Below are positions 9,115 to 18,900 of a stretch of DNA of 64,000 nt, piece after piece (the first letter of the stretch is position 1; each line of letters opens with the position of its first letter). Location: NCBI RefSeq assembly GCF_001693775.2, contig NZ_MBEW02000003.1, positions 62,001 through 126,000 on the forward strand, written 5' to 3'. Under the pieces are notes generated by a model. It was not told the DNA's origin. It was given only the letters and a program-made list of their open reading frames with translations, and made no database searches. Origin of the DNA: Criibacterium bergeronii. Lineage in GTDB: Bacteria; Bacillota; Clostridia; Peptostreptococcales; Filifactoraceae. Both the position numbers and the translations under genes were made by a program.

Positions 9115-10638
9115 TTATAGATTATAAAACAAATTATTATCTGCAAAGACTGGGTCGCACGTCACATCTACACCTAATTTTGAAAACATCTGTTCATCGC
9201 TGGAGCTGATTATACAGGTTGAGTGAGCTTTACAGAAACGTAAGTTCTTTATCTTTGAAAGTGCTTTTTCTGCCATTGTATTTGTTGCTGCACATATACT
9301 TAAAGCTATCAAAACTTCTTCCATATTCAAGGTCTTGTTTCCCATTAAGTCAGTTACTTTTTTTAATTCTGTAATAGGAGTTAAAACCAAAGGGGCAAGT
9401 AGCAGCATATCATCATCAATATTTGCAAAATATTTTAGAGCATTTAATATAAGTGCTGCTGATGCCTCCATAATATTTGAGGACTTTCCTGTCAAAATTG
9501 TGCCATCTGTAAGCTCAATAGCCATTGCGTGTTTTGAATTGTCGTCTGTACCGGCATTTATAAGTTCAGCTTTTTTTCTAGCAGCAACTAAAGACTTTCT
9601 ATATTCTTCATTTATATCAAGGCTTTGCATCAGTATTTTTAATCTGTCCACCATATCTGAATCGCAGCTGCCCTTAACATAATCTACTTTTGCCAGTAAA
9701 TATCTCCTAATTACCTCTTGTTTGCTTGCCTCTCGGACTACTTCATCATCGACTATACCGTCTTTAATTCTATTTACGCCCATATCTGTAGGGGATTTAT
9801 AAGCCTTATCTTCTCCTGTTATTTTGTTAAGCATTGTCCTTAACAGTGGGAAACTCTCCATATCTCTGTTGTAATTTACAGAAACTATATTATAGGCATC
9901 CATGTGGAATGAATCTATTACATTGACGTCCTTTAAATCTGATGTAGCAGCCTCATATGCTACATTTATAGGATGTTTAAGTGGTAAATTCCATACCGGG
10001 AATGTTTCAAACTTTGCATAGCCTGCACTGTTACCCATAGCAAATTCATGATATACCTGAGATAAACAGGTACCAAGTTTACCACTGCCCGGACCTGGTG
10101 CAGTAACTACAACTATAGGTTTTTCGGTCTTGATGTACTCATTTTTACCGTAGCCTTGTTCACTTACAACAGTTTCTACATCTGTTGGGTAGCCTGCTGT
10201 GGATTTGTGTTTATAGGTTTTTATGTTTCTTCTTTCCAATTTTTTTATAAATGTATCAGTTGTAGGTCTTTCTTCATATCTTGTGATAACTACAGAATTT
10301 ACCTGAAGATGGAATGCCCTTAAATCATCAATTAACCTAAAGACGCCAAGCTCGTAACTTATGCCGGAATCTCCAATTACTTTACTGTTTTCAATGTGTC
10401 CGCTATAAACACAAATTATTACTTCTAATTTGTCTTTTAAGCCTTGTAATAGTTTTATTTTGGTGTTTTCACTATATCCCGGCAAAACTCTCATGGCATG
10501 GGTGTCATGTAAAAGTTTACCGCCAAACTCCAAATATAACTTATCAAACTGATTAACTCTTTCTAATATATGTTTAGACTGTAACTCAAGATATTTTTTT
10601 TCATCAAAACCTTTTTTCATACTATTAATCCTCGTCAA
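9115..10638 (-). CDS. DUF1846 domain protein (UPF0371)
   Basis: A 507-residue protein of the conserved DUF1846 family. Structures exist for this family, but its biochemical function is not established to my knowledge. Visible family features are the N-terminal [20 protein letters not shown], the nucleotide-site-like [20 protein letters not shown] (about 180-200), [20 protein letters not shown], and the C-terminal [19 protein letters not shown]. It overlaps the end of recX by 14 bases and is the last gene of der-recX-DUF1846. Length and motifs look complete. Confidence 0.88.
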   Translation of the reverse strand: MTRINSMKKGFDEKKYLELQSKHILERVNQFDKLYLEFGGKLLHDTHAMRVLPGYSENTKIKLLQGLKDKLEVIICVYSGHIENSKVIGDSGISYELGVFRLIDDLRAFHLQVNSVVITRYEERPTTDTFIKKLERRNIKTYKHKSTAGYPTDVETVVSEQGYGKNEYIKTEKPIVVVTAPGPGSGKLGTCLSQVYHEFAMGNSAGYAKFETFPVWNLPLKHPINVAYEAATSDLKDVNVIDSFHMDAYNIVSVNYNRDMESFPLLRTMLNKITGEDKAYKSPTDMGVNRIKDGIVDDEVVREASKQEVIRRYLLAKVDYVKGSCDSDMVDRLKILMQSLDINEEYRKSLVAARKKAELINAGTDDNSKHAMAIELTDGTILTGKSSNIMEASAALILNALKYFANIDDDMLLLAPLVLTPITELKKVTDLMGNKTLNMEEVLIALSICAATNTMAEKALSKIKNLRFCKAHSTCIISSSDEQMFSKLGVDVTCDPVFADNNLFYNL

Positions 10639-11266
10639 TATTTTTAAGTGTTTTCCTAATTGCCTTGTTTATTATCTCATAATCAAAACCCCTATAAGAT
10701 AATGTGGAGCGTAGCTTTCTTTTTATTTCCTCAGTGTCAGCATTTCTAAGACTTCTTAATTTTTTTTCAGCGTAAAAAAGTGCTTTTTCAAGCTCTTCAT
10801 CGTTGTCTATATCTGAAGTTAAATCAGAAATAATCTCACTGCTTATACCCTTTTGCCTAAGAGTATTTTTAATATGTCTTTTGGAATATTTATTTTTTCT
10901 AAATTTACCTTCCATCAAGCTTTTTGCTACTAATTCTTCATTTATTAAATTTTTTTCTTTAATAAAATCCAGTGCAAATTCAATTGAGTCTTTTGAAAAT
11001 CTTTTTTCAAAAAGTTTTCTTCTTAGCTCTGTCAAAGTTTTTGCACTATATCCAAGGCTTTTTAGTGCGTAATCCTTGGCAAGAAGGTTCTCATTTTCTA
11101 ACAAAACTTTGGATAATTCTTCGCTGTCTATTTCATCCAGCTTGTATATTCCAGATTTATAAAGAGCCTCTTTATGGATTTGGATTTTTTCTTCTTTATA
11201 ATTTTTTAAGTAAAGATTAAAATTTCCATTTCTCTTTTTTGTAATTTTTTTTATTTCGTAGGTCAT
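10625..11266 (-). CDS. recX: Regulatory protein RecX
   Basis: RecX binds RecA filaments and restrains recombinase and coprotease activity. The 213 residues show the three-helix repeats of the family: [20 protein letters not shown], then [20 protein letters not shown], then a third near the C-terminus ([20 protein letters not shown]). It overlaps der by 4 bases at its start and DUF1846 by 14 at its end, so the three genes are probably translationally coupled. recA is not in the window. Confidence 0.88.
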   Translation of the reverse strand: MTYEIKKITKKRNGNFNLYLKNYKEEKIQIHKEALYKSGIYKLDEIDSEELSKVLLENENLLAKDYALKSLGYSAKTLTELRRKLFEKRFSKDSIEFALDFIKEKNLINEELVAKSLMEGKFRKNKYSKRHIKNTLRQKGISSEIISDLTSDIDNDEELEKALFYAEKKLRSLRNADTEEIKRKLRSTLSYRGFDYEIINKAIRKTLKNIDED

Positions 11267-12582
11267 TTGCCTTGACTCTTTTCTCTTCCAATTACTTTAA
11301 TTGGTGTACCAACAAAACCAAAGCTTTCTCTAATTTTATTTTCTAAATACCTCTTATAAGAAAAATGAAATAATTCTAAATCATTGATAAAGAACACAAA
11401 GGTAGGCGGCAAAGTTCCAACCTGCGTAGCATAATAAATTTTAAGCCTTTTACCCTTGTCAGATGGTGGCTGATTTAGCATTACAGCCTCACCGACTACG
11501 TCATTTAATACCCCTGTAGTCAATCTCTTGTTGCCCTGTTCGTAAACTTCATTAATTCTTTGTGTTATATTAGAAAGTCTTTTGCCTGTTTTTGCAGATA
11601 TAAATTCTATTGGAGCATATTGCATATAGGCTAATTTATTTCTAATTTCTTTGGTATATTCATTAATGGAGTTGTTATCTTTTTCTATGGTATCCCACTT
11701 ATTAACTACAATAATTGCACATTTTCCATTGTCATGAGCAACGCCTGCAATCTTTGTGTCTTGGTCTGTAATTCTAGTTTCGGCATCTATAACAATTAGC
11801 ACTACATCAGCTCTTTCAACTGAGCTGAAAGCTCTTAACATTGAATATTTTTCGATGTTTTCATAGATTTTACTTTTTTTTCTAAGTCCTGATGTATCAA
11901 TGAATGTGTACTCCACTCCATCAATCTCACATTTTTCGTCTATGGCATCTCTTGTAGTGCCGGCAATTGGAGAAACAATACTTCTATTTTGCCCTACCAT
12001 GGCATTTAATATTGATGATTTACCAACATTTGGTTTACCAATTATTGCAACTTTTATAGAATTATCATCAATTTCCACTTCATTTGTTTCAGGGAAAAGT
12101 TCAACTATTTTGTCAAGCATATCGCCCAATCCCAAACCTTGAACTGACGAAATGGCGTACATATCATCAAACCCAAGCTTATAGAAGTCATAATAATCAT
12201 CCGGTAGATTGGAATTATCAACCTTATTTACTGCAACAACAACTTTTTTTTGAGATTTCCTAAGTATATTTGCTACATCAAAATCTTGGTCTAGCGGTCC
12301 TGTCCTACCGTCTACCACAAAAAGTATTACATCTGCAACTTCAATAGCTATTTTAGCCTGTTCCAACATCATTGACGGTATTAATTCATTAGATGTTGAG
12401 TCGATACCGCCTGTGTCTATCAAAATAAAATCATTGTCAAGCCAAGTTGCCTTTTGGTATATCCTATCTCTAGTTACACCCGGAGTATCTTCTACAATAG
12501 AAATTCTCTCTCCTACAAGTCTATTAAACAGAGTGGATTTTCCGACATTTGGTCTTCCAACTATAGCTACAGTATTTTTCAT
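11263..12582 (-). CDS. der: Ribosome biogenesis GTPase Der (EngA)
   Basis: Essential double GTPase needed for 50S subunit maturation. The 439 residues carry two G domains, the first with GRPNVGKSTLFNRL (residue 8), DTGG and NKVD, the second with GKPNVGKSSILNAM (about 183), DTSG and NKWD, followed by the KH-like C-terminal domain (LPPTFVFFINDLELFHFSYK). It is the first gene of the der-recX-DUF1846 group, just after the nrdR terminator. Confidence 0.97.
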   Translation of the reverse strand: MKNTVAIVGRPNVGKSTLFNRLVGERISIVEDTPGVTRDRIYQKATWLDNDFILIDTGGIDSTSNELIPSMMLEQAKIAIEVADVILFVVDGRTGPLDQDFDVANILRKSQKKVVVAVNKVDNSNLPDDYYDFYKLGFDDMYAISSVQGLGLGDMLDKIVELFPETNEVEIDDNSIKVAIIGKPNVGKSSILNAMVGQNRSIVSPIAGTTRDAIDEKCEIDGVEYTFIDTSGLRKKSKIYENIEKYSMLRAFSSVERADVVLIVIDAETRITDQDTKIAGVAHDNGKCAIIVVNKWDTIEKDNNSINEYTKEIRNKLAYMQYAPIEFISAKTGKRLSNITQRINEVYEQGNKRLTTGVLNDVVGEAVMLNQPPSDKGKRLKIYYATQVGTLPPTFVFFINDLELFHFSYKRYLENKIRESFGFVGTPIKVIGREKSQGK

Positions 12583-12653
12583 AAATTTACCTTTTATAAA
12601 ATAATAATTTTTTTACAACTAGCATTTAAATCTGTAATTTTTATAAAATCTAA

Positions 12654-12680
12654 AAAACCTACAGTTTTCCCATAGGTTTT
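12654..12680 (-). terminator. Rho-independent terminator after nrdR
   Basis: An 11-bp minus-strand stem AAAACCTATGG/CTGTAGGTTTT (two G-U pairs) with loop GAAAA continues into a T run. It begins 9 bases after the nrdR stop and separates the division cluster from der-recX. Confidence 0.75.
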
Positions 12681-12688
12681 CTTAGTTT

Positions 12689-13165
12689 TTAATTATCTCT
12701 AGATTTTTCGTTTTCTTCTTTTTTTAGATTGTCTAATTCTTCAAAAAAACTGTTAATGTCCTTAAACTCACGATATACAGAGGCAAAACGAACATAGCTA
12801 ACTACATCTAAGTTCCTTAGTTTTTGTATTACTAATTCACCAATTTCCTTACTGGGTACTTCTTTATCATATTTTGTGAGTAATTCTCTTTCGATTTCAT
12901 TAACTATATCTTCCATTTGTTTAGCCGTTACAGGTCTTTTTCTGCATGAACGCATAATACCTTGGAGGATTTTTTTCTTGTCAAAAAATTCTCTAGTATT
13001 ATCCTTTTTTATTACAATAATGCTAGCCTCTTGAATGACTTCAAATGTGCTGAATCTTTTGCCACATTTCTCACATTCTCTTCTTCTTTTTATTGAGTTG
13101 TCCTGATAAATATGCCTAGAGTCTATAACCTTTAATTGACTACTTCCACAATATGGACAGTGCAT
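12689..13165 (-). CDS. nrdR: Transcriptional repressor NrdR
   Basis: NrdR represses ribonucleotide reductase genes by sensing ATP/dATP. The 158 residues contain the zinc ribbon (CPYCGSSQ at residue 3, CEKCGKRFSTFE at about 31) and an ATP-cone domain (about 49-139: IVIKKDNTREFFDKKKILQG). It starts 8 bases after ftsZ and is the last gene before a terminator, so it is expressed with the division genes. Its targets (nrd genes) are not in this window. Confidence 0.96.
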   Translation of the reverse strand: MHCPYCGSSQLKVIDSRHIYQDNSIKRRRECEKCGKRFSTFEVIQEASIIVIKKDNTREFFDKKKILQGIMRSCRKRPVTAKQMEDIVNEIERELLTKYDKEVPSKEIGELVIQKLRNLDVVSYVRFASVYREFKDINSFFEELDNLKKEENEKSRDN

Positions 13166-13173
13166 AGCTCACC

Positions 13174-14355
13174 TTATTTTCTTCTGTTTTTTTTCAAAAA
13201 GTCAGGAATTTCCAAGCTGACTTTCGCATTCTTTTCTTTTACTTCGTCAATATTTTGTATCGTATTTTTAGAATTATCATCGTTTAAATCTAAGTCAATG
13301 TCCAAATCGTCCAAGCTAGGTCTAGTAATTCGATTTACAACACCTGTTTCGATATCATCAACATTAACTGTTTTTCTCTTTATAACAGAGTCTATCCCAG
13401 TAGCAATGATGACAAGTGAAAGCTCATCACCCAACTCATCAGAATAGGAACTACCTGTAATAACATGGTCTGACTCGTGTTCGTCATTTTCTCCCATAGC
13501 ATCTCTAATGAAGTCACCAATCAAGCCAAATTCTTCAATGGTAAAGGAGTCCTTTGTAGCTGCTACATTCACAAGAATATCTGTAGCTCTTTCTATAGAT
13601 GTTTCCAGTAATGGAGATGTTATAGCTTGTTTAGCAGCCTCAATGGCTCTGTTTTCACCTTTAGCCGTACCAAAGCCTACATGACATACACCCTTATTTT
13701 CCATAACAGTTCTAATGTCGGCAAAGTCTAAATTAATTAAGCCATTAGAAGTAATTAAATCTGTAATACTTTTTACAGTTTTCGCTAGAACTTCGTTCCC
13801 TTTTTTAAAGGCATCTGCTAGTGAAGTACCTTTTGGACAAATTTCTAAGATTTTATCATTTGGTATTACCATTATAGAGTCTACATTTTTCTTTAATTCT
13901 TCTAGACCTTCAATAGCAACTTTATGTTTATTTCTACCTTCAAATTGGAATGGTAAAGTGATGACACCTACAGTTAGTGCACCGGCCTCCTTAGCTATTG
14001 AGGCTACTACCGGAGCTGCACCTGTACCTGTTCCTCCACCCATACCTGCTGTAACAAAGACCATGTCAAACTTACTTACTTGTTCTTTTATTAATTCAGC
14101 TGTTTCTTCAGCAGCCTTTTTACCAACCTCCGGTTTAGAACCAGCACCTAGACCTCTAGTTAATTTTTCACCAAGTTGTAGTACATTGTCACACTTGGAA
14201 TTATGTAGAGCTTGATTATCTGTGTTAGCTACAATATACTCTACTCCCTTTATGTCGTCTTCAATCATTCGGTTAACGGCATTCCCACCGCCACCGCCTA
14301 CACCAATTATCAGAATTTTAGCACTTTCATCTTTTATATCTTGTGCAAGCTCCAT
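13174..14355 (-). CDS. ftsZ: Cell division protein FtsZ
   Basis: Tubulin-like GTPase that forms the division ring. The 393 residues show the N-terminal GVGGGGGNAVNRM, the tubulin signature GGGTGTGAAP (about 105), the T7-loop region and a C-terminal variable linker, then the conserved tail LEIPDFLKK that binds partners such as SepF, ZapA or FtsA. I use the ATG at 14355, five bases after GGAGG; an in-frame TTG upstream overlaps the ribosome site. About 140 bases separate it from divIB, including a perfect 9-bp inverted repeat right before the ribosome site. No ftsA lies beside it. Confidence 0.97.
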   Translation of the reverse strand: MELAQDIKDESAKILIIGVGGGGGNAVNRMIEDDIKGVEYIVANTDNQALHNSKCDNVLQLGEKLTRGLGAGSKPEVGKKAAEETAELIKEQVSKFDMVFVTAGMGGGTGTGAAPVVASIAKEAGALTVGVITLPFQFEGRNKHKVAIEGLEELKKNVDSIMVIPNDKILEICPKGTSLADAFKKGNEVLAKTVKSITDLITSNGLINLDFADIRTVMENKGVCHVGFGTAKGENRAIEAAKQAITSPLLETSIERATDILVNVAATKDSFTIEEFGLIGDFIRDAMGENDEHESDHVITGSSYSDELGDELSLVIIATGIDSVIKRKTVNVDDIETGVVNRITRPSLDDLDIDLDLNDDNSKNTIQNIDEVKEKNAKVSLEIPDFLKKNRRK

Positions 14356-14381
14356 CTTTACCTCCAAAATTTGCTATATCA

Positions 14382-14403
14382 GATATAATTAAAAAATTAT
14401 ATC
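14382..14403. repeat. Perfect 9-bp palindrome in the ftsZ leader
   Basis: GATATAATT, AAAA, AATTATATC (plus strand) forms a perfect inverted repeat ending 14 bases before the ftsZ ribosome site. It could be an operator, a small mRNA hairpin, or a weak attenuator; it also contains a TATAAT-like box. Which of these is true cannot be told from sequence. Confidence 0.45.
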
Positions 14404-14495
14404 GAAAATTCTATTCAAAGTTACACATATTAATAATACCAACAAATCAAGATTTCGTCTATATTAAATTGAAAATTTTTACGATTTTTTATTTT

Positions 14496-15224
14496 TTACT
14501 CAAAATATACCGGGTCAGTATCAAATCTCATATCAATTGTTCCCTTTGTTTTTCCCTTTTTAGACAAATCTAAGAGAATTTGATTTAATAATTTCATTTT
14601 GTACTGCAAATTATTCAAATTTCCAAATTGAACTTTTATTCCAATATTTGTCATCATTGTAATGTCATCGTATTTTGCAAGATTGATGTATGAAATATTT
14701 TCCAATAAATTTAATGATGAAGTTGATTTAATTATTTCTAAAATATTTTCCAATTCGTCTTGATTTTTAACAGGAATTAATTGTTTTAATTTTACATTTT
14801 CAATCTTTATCCCACTAATCAAAGGTTTTATAATTTGCTCTTCTTTTTGCACAATATTTAGTGCTAACGCATCCTCGTCTATAATCACATACCCTCCAGT
14901 TACAGGTATACTTGCTACAGGAGTATATTGCTGGACACTAATAACTATTTCTGATGGGAAACGCCTTTTTACATCTGCGGATTTTATATATTTGTCAGTG
15001 CTGATATTTTTTTCAATTAGATTTTTATCCAACAAATAGATATTTTTACTCATATCTATATTGGCTAATTTTAGAATGTTATCTTTTTTTATATCATTTT
15101 GTCCAATAATAGTGACTTTCTTTACTGGAAATAATCCGGAAAACAGGTAAATAAGTATCAAAGCTATTAGTAGTACAAAAGATATACCAAGTATCTTTAA
15201 AAGCTTTTTAAATCTATTTTTCAT
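14496..15224 (-). CDS. divIB: Cell division protein DivIB/FtsQ
   Basis: Bitopic division protein bridging early and late divisome proteins. The 242 residues have a short basic cytoplasmic N-terminus, one membrane helix (about 12-33, SFVLLIALILIYLFSGL), then the POTRA domain (VKKVTIIGQNDIKKDNILKL) and the beta domain (YTPVASIPVTGGYVIIDEDA). It overlaps murG by 4 bases and precedes ftsZ, as in Firmicutes clusters. Confidence 0.9.
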   Translation of the reverse strand: MKNRFKKLLKILGISFVLLIALILIYLFSGLFPVKKVTIIGQNDIKKDNILKLANIDMSKNIYLLDKNLIEKNISTDKYIKSADVKRRFPSEIVISVQQYTPVASIPVTGGYVIIDEDALALNIVQKEEQIIKPLISGIKIENVKLKQLIPVKNQDELENILEIIKSTSSLNLLENISYINLAKYDDITMMTNIGIKVQFGNLNNLQYKMKLLNQILLDLSKKGKTKGTIDMRFDTDPVYFE

Positions 15225-16309
15225 TTTAAATTCGCTTGTGTCATTGTATCAAAAATGATTTTACAAGCATCACCTTTATATAATTTTGAAGAGTTTTGAG
15301 ACATCGTATTTAGCGCATTTTCATCAAAAATTATGTTTCCTACTTTTTCACTCAAAAGCTCGGGGGTAAGCATTTTTTCTAATATACAATACCCGGCTTG
15401 AGAATGTTGTATCATCATCGCATTATATTCTTGATGGTTTTCAGCGGTATATGCTTTTGGTATGGCTATAATTGGCTTTCCAAGATAGGTTACCTCTGAT
15501 AAGGTGCTTGCTCCTGCTGAGCAGATAATCAAGTCACTAGCCATCATGTAATCACCAATACCATTTATATACTCATAAATTTCAAAGTAAGGATAGTCGG
15601 CTTCAATTTTTGACATTAAATCTTCTTTATTGCCTTTTCCGCAAACGTGTATTAGCCTTAGGTTATTATTTTTACAAAATTCGACAAAGTTTGGTATACA
15701 GTTGTTAAGACTGTCAGAGCCTCCAGAACCTCCAATGGATAGGATTATTTTTCTATCATCAACAATGCCAAGATTATTTTTTGCAGTTAGTTTATCGTTT
15801 TTAAATTCTTTAGTTCTAACCGGATTTCCTGAAACAACAGAATTTTTTTTAGGATATCTTTTTTTTGCTTCATCAAAGCCGTAAAAAATATAATCAACTT
15901 TACTAGACAGAATTTTATTTGTCATACCCATGAATACATTAGCCTCTAATATAGCTGTTTTTATCCGTAGTGTTGTGGCTGCATAAACTACAGGGCCTGT
16001 AACATATCCTCCTGTACCTATTACTATATCAGGTTTAAACTTTTTCATCAGGTTTCTCATTTTGACTATAGATTTTAAGCTTTTTAATACCCTTTTTCCA
16101 TTTTCAAGGGAAATTTGTCTTTTAAAACCAAGCACATCAATAGCGGTGTATTCATAATCGTAATTTAATAATATTTCATTTTCTATACCATATTTTCCAC
16201 CAACATACAAAATCTTGGTATCAGGATTTTGCTTTTTAAAATAGTCCGCAATTGCAAGAGCTGGATAGATGTGTCCTCCAGTTCCTCCTCCAGTAATTAT
16301 TAGGTTCAT
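15221..16309 (-). CDS. murG: MurG, lipid II-forming GlcNAc transferase
   Basis: Transfers GlcNAc from UDP-GlcNAc to lipid I at the inner face of the membrane. The 362 residues carry the N-terminal glycine loop GGGTGGHIYPALAIAD, the second loop GTGGYVTGPV (about 97), and the C-terminal GT-B domain with SIGGSGGSDSLN and the UDP-binding SAGASTLSEVTYLGKPIIAI. Four-base overlaps with ftsW upstream and divIB downstream indicate coupled translation. Confidence 0.97.
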   Translation of the reverse strand: MNLIITGGGTGGHIYPALAIADYFKKQNPDTKILYVGGKYGIENEILLNYDYEYTAIDVLGFKRQISLENGKRVLKSLKSIVKMRNLMKKFKPDIVIGTGGYVTGPVVYAATTLRIKTAILEANVFMGMTNKILSSKVDYIFYGFDEAKKRYPKKNSVVSGNPVRTKEFKNDKLTAKNNLGIVDDRKIILSIGGSGGSDSLNNCIPNFVEFCKNNNLRLIHVCGKGNKEDLMSKIEADYPYFEIYEYINGIGDYMMASDLIICSAGASTLSEVTYLGKPIIAIPKAYTAENHQEYNAMMIQHSQAGYCILEKMLTPELLSEKVGNIIFDENALNTMSQNSSKLYKGDACKIIFDTMTQANLK

Positions 16310-17466
16310 TTGATTTTTTGCAGTGCCTTTCTATTTTTTGAAATATTAAGTAATATTCCTATCATAAATAAGAACATCATGATAGAAGTTCCGCCGTAGC
16401 TAATAAATGGTAAACCTATGCCTGTATTTGGTACTAAGCCAGATACTACTGCAATATGCAAAAACATCTGAATTCCTATTAGTAGTCCAATACCTGATAC
16501 AATCATCTTGGCAAAAACGTCTTCAACTGATATAAACAAGCTGAAAATCCTGTATATTAATACTAAAAACAATGCTATTAATAAAATACAACCTATAAAT
16601 CCAAATTCCTCCGCATAAATTGAAAAAATAAAATCATTTTGCGGTTGAGGTATATAAAAATACTTTTGAGTGCTTTTCCCGTAACCCACTCCCATTAGAT
16701 TTCCTGAGGCAATTGCAAGGATTGAGTTTACAATTTGATAGCCTTTACCTGTTACGTCATTAAACGGGTCAAGGTAAGAGTTAATCCTATCTTGTCTATA
16801 TGCTGCGGATTTTGACATTATATAAGTTCCCAAAACCCCTGTTACGAATAGTACAAATGTATGAAAGTAACTCATACCACCAATAAAAAGCATTGCTATA
16901 GCAGTAATCATCAAAATTAGTCCAGCTGAAAGTGATGGCTGTATAAGAATTAGTAAGAATGTAATTCCAGCTAAAACCAACGGAATAATTATGGAGCTTG
17001 TTCTATTCATACGATTTTTATTTTGACTGATAAAATATGCAATAATGATGATAATAGCAAATTTTGAAAACTCAGATGTTTGAAATGACATAAATCCTAA
17101 ATTTAGCCATCTTTTTCCACCACTTGATATAGTTCCAAGTGGAGTAAATCTAGTTATTACTAGCAGAAAAATGTTTAATCCATAAATATACCATGCGAAT
17201 TTTTTATATAATCTATAATTTATTTTATAGCCAATAAATAGTGCAATTGTTCCTAAAATAACAAATTTAAATTGTTTTTTTAGGAAAAACATTGAGTCGT
17301 AATTGGAATTGCGGTCAAATTGAGCCTGAATGCTACTTGATGAATAAACCATAAGTAGTCCTATTAAGACCAGCATATAGGTCAAAAAGAAAATTATCCA
17401 ATCCGCCTTGCCCTTTTTTTGTTTTAAACTCGCATTATTTTTTCTAATAGGTTCTGTTTGTTGCAT
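16306..17466 (-). CDS. ftsW: FtsW/SpoVE-family peptidoglycan glycosyltransferase
   Basis: SEDS-family lipid II polymerase of the divisome. The 386 residues have a cytoplasmic N-terminus and about ten membrane helices. Family motifs include GGKRWLNLGFMSFQTSEFSK (about 118-137) and the C-terminal VPNTGIGLPFISYGGTSIMM. Position between murD and murG favours FtsW or SpoVE over RodA. Its transpeptidase partner is not in the window. Confidence 0.93.
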   Translation of the reverse strand: MQQTEPIRKNNASLKQKKGKADWIIFFLTYMLVLIGLLMVYSSSSIQAQFDRNSNYDSMFFLKKQFKFVILGTIALFIGYKINYRLYKKFAWYIYGLNIFLLVITRFTPLGTISSGGKRWLNLGFMSFQTSEFSKFAIIIIIAYFISQNKNRMNRTSSIIIPLVLAGITFLLILIQPSLSAGLILMITAIAMLFIGGMSYFHTFVLFVTGVLGTYIMSKSAAYRQDRINSYLDPFNDVTGKGYQIVNSILAIASGNLMGVGYGKSTQKYFYIPQPQNDFIFSIYAEEFGFIGCILLIALFLVLIYRIFSLFISVEDVFAKMIVSGIGLLIGIQMFLHIAVVSGLVPNTGIGLPFISYGGTSIMMFLFMIGILLNISKNRKALQKIK

Positions 17467-17474
17467 AATTTACC

Positions 17475-18827
17475 TTATTCTTTTAATTCATTAACTAAAC
17501 TGATAAAATCGTCGCCTCTATGCTCATAGCTCTTATACATATCCCAGCTAGCACAAGCCGGTGAAAGCAAGACATAATCACCCTCTTTGGCTAAAATATT
17601 ACATATTTTAACAGCTTGACTTAAATTTTCTAAAACAATTATATCCTTAAATCCATATTTTATAGCAGTATCCAAGATTTGATATTTAGTTGTACCAAAA
17701 AGCACCAATTTTTTGACTTTGTTGTCAAAGTGCTTGATAAGCTCATCAAACTCTATATGCTTATCATATCCGCCGGCTATCAATATTATGTCTGAATTAA
17801 TAGCCTCTAGTGCTTTAACAGTAGACATAACATTAGTACCCTTGGAGTCGTTTATATATTTAACTCCATTCAAAGTCCTAATTTCTTGCATTCTATGTTT
17901 AACCGATTTAAACTCAGCTATAGATTTTTTAATCAGCTCTGTTGGAATGCCGTCTAATAATGCAACTGTAACAGAGGCTAAAGTGTTTTCTATGTTGTGA
18001 TTGCCTAAAAGATGGATATCTTCTCTTTTTATTACCAACTCATTTTTCCCATACAAGTTGTTTATTATTGCTCTTTGACAACTATCATAATACACACCGT
18101 TTTGTATTTTTTCTTTTTGAGAAAAATAAACGACCTGAGCCTTAACTTTGCTTAAATCTAAATCTATTTCGCTGTCATCCTTATTTAAAACTAAAAAATC
18201 TTCACTTGTCTGATTTTTTGTAATATTAAATTTTGCATTTTTATATTCCTGCATTGTTTTATGACGTTCTATATGGTCTGGAGTGATGTTTAAAATAACT
18301 GCGATATGGGGTTTAAAATCTATAATACTTTCTAATTGAAAGCTTGATAACTCAGTTATGAAAATTGAGTTTTCTTTCGCAGTCTTAGTAAAATTAAGCA
18401 AAGAAATCCCTATATTTCCTGCTACATAAGTGTTGCTTTCGTAGCTTTTATATATTTCACCAAGCATAGAGGTTGTAGTAGTCTTTCCATTTGTACCTGT
18501 TATACCGATATATTTTGCATCTTTTAATATTTCATAAGCAAGTTCAACTTCACCTGTTATAGGTACATTTCTATTTTTGAACTTTACTAAATAATCTGTA
18601 TACAAGGAAATGCCCGGGCTAACATAAATTATGTCTACGTCCTCCTCACCTGTAGGATTTTTTCCTATATTTATATCTATATTTTCAAATTTGTCATATT
18701 TTTCAAACTTGGACTTATCAATATTTTCATTACTATCAAAGGCTATTATTTTTGCATTTTTATCAGCAAAATAGTCTAAAATAGATAATCCTGATATCCC
18801 AAGTCCTACAATACATATGTTTTTCAT
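17475..18827 (-). CDS. murD: UDP-N-acetylmuramoylalanine--D-glutamate ligase MurD
   Basis: Adds D-Glu to UDP-MurNAc-L-Ala. The 450 residues have the N-terminal Rossmann domain (GLGISGLSILDYF), the ATP site GITGTNGKTTTTSML (about 107), the central metal-binding region with NITPDHIERH, and the C-terminal domain with NDSKGTNVMSTVKAL and IAGGYDK. It is the first gene of the murD-ftsW-murG-divIB-ftsZ-nrdR run and has its own likely promoter. The usual upstream mraY and murF are not here. Confidence 0.97.
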   Translation of the reverse strand: MKNICIVGLGISGLSILDYFADKNAKIIAFDSNENIDKSKFEKYDKFENIDINIGKNPTGEEDVDIIYVSPGISLYTDYLVKFKNRNVPITGEVELAYEILKDAKYIGITGTNGKTTTTSMLGEIYKSYESNTYVAGNIGISLLNFTKTAKENSIFITELSSFQLESIIDFKPHIAVILNITPDHIERHKTMQEYKNAKFNITKNQTSEDFLVLNKDDSEIDLDLSKVKAQVVYFSQKEKIQNGVYYDSCQRAIINNLYGKNELVIKREDIHLLGNHNIENTLASVTVALLDGIPTELIKKSIAEFKSVKHRMQEIRTLNGVKYINDSKGTNVMSTVKALEAINSDIILIAGGYDKHIEFDELIKHFDNKVKKLVLFGTTKYQILDTAIKYGFKDIIVLENLSQAVKICNILAKEGDYVLLSPACASWDMYKSYEHRGDDFISLVNELKE

Positions 18828-18856
18828 ACGATACTCCAGCCATTTTTACAATACTT

Positions 18857-18885
18857 ATTATAGCACACTTATAAATTCCAATAAA
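18857..18885 (-). promoter_or_regulatory. Likely SigA promoter of murD cluster
   Basis: Minus strand TTTATT, 17 bases, perfect TATAAT (18862-18857), about 30 bases before the murD ATG, which has GGAG six bases upstream. The -35 is weak. Confidence 0.42.
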
Positions 18886-18900
18886 GTTGTTTATCAAATT

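Noticed and set aside
13715-14215. 166-codon plus-strand frame opposite ftsZ
   Set aside because: Lies wholly within FtsZ on the other strand and shows no start signal or domain.
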